Of a stretch of DNA of 32,537 bases, positions 32,532 to 32,537 are shown piece after piece. The notes under the pieces are model-generated. The model ran no database searches. It saw only the letters and a program-made list of their open reading frames with translations, and was not told where the DNA came from. The stretch lies in NCBI RefSeq assembly GCF_022829545.1, contig NZ_JAKSYM010000210.1, positions 1-32,537 on the forward strand, written 5' to 3'. Made by a program: the position numbers and the translations under genes. The stretch is from Methylobacterium sp. J-030. Lineage in GTDB: Bacteria; Pseudomonadota; Alphaproteobacteria; Rhizobiales; Beijerinckiaceae. How positions within the stretch are numbered: position 1 is the first letter of the stretch; every line of letters starts with the position of its first letter.

Positions 32532-32537
32532 TGGCCC

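Noticed and set aside
1..32537. CRISPR array, tRNA, rRNA or insertion sequence
   Set aside because: No regularly spaced direct repeats, clover-leaf sequence, rRNA segment or transposase frame was seen on reading both strands; the repeats present are hairpin elements at gene ends.

Overview
The window is chromosome-like DNA from a GC-rich alphaproteobacterium. It is most probably a Methylobacterium or Methylorubrum relative. This is judged from several traits: a MotC-MotD-transglycosylase flagellar tail, a Ros/MucR regulator, aerobic-type CobC/CobD cobalamin enzymes, a MatA/MatB malonate pair, an EcfG-type stress promoter, small proteins of familiar methylobacterial style, and a family of multi-hairpin intergenic repeats. 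No rRNA, tRNA, CRISPR array, transposase or phage structural gene was seen.

Region 1 (1-1470) is accessory in character. It has two overlapping small hypothetical genes cut by the window edge, a small basic secreted protein, two tandem palindromes sharing the core GAAAC-G-GTTTC, and a 44-residue gene. It then runs abruptly into the middle of motC. Region 2 (1474-4176) is the flagellar end: a 5'-truncated motC, motD/fliK and a lytic transglycosylase, each overlapping the next. Region 3 (4214-8651) holds secreted and envelope genes (a hypothetical, a SleB-type hydrolase, RlpA). Among them a well-preserved cobalamin riboswitch precedes a badly decayed TonB-dependent receptor.

Region 4 (8916-15186) holds an SMR efflux protein, a membrane-anchored serine hydrolase, an HdeD-like membrane domain fused to a probable papain-like domain, a long AT-richer gap, a Ros/MucR homologue without the zinc cysteine, and a PAS-plus-helix-turn-helix regulator with a palindrome beside its start. 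Region 5 (15758-21521) is metabolic: 2-keto-3-deoxygluconate kinase, a DUF502 membrane protein, cobD and cobC head to head with overlapping start codons, an MFS exporter and a 63-residue protein. Region 6 (21779-25871) is malonate metabolism: matA, then a TetR regulator divergent from a DUF4188 gene that leads into matB.

Region 7 (26038-32531) looks like stress and reserve physiology. A four-gene set of small membrane-anchored proteins lies behind a near-consensus EcfG promoter and diverges from otsA (trehalose-6-phosphate synthase), which is followed by glgX (glycogen debranching). Four elaborate multi-hairpin repeats of about 100-125 bp, and one solo hairpin of the same type, sit just 3' of genes across the window and may serve as transcription ends. 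The clearest oddities are the orphaned riboswitch, the repeat family, the tandem palindromes, the HdeD fusion and the stress operon. No complete new defence or mobile system was found.
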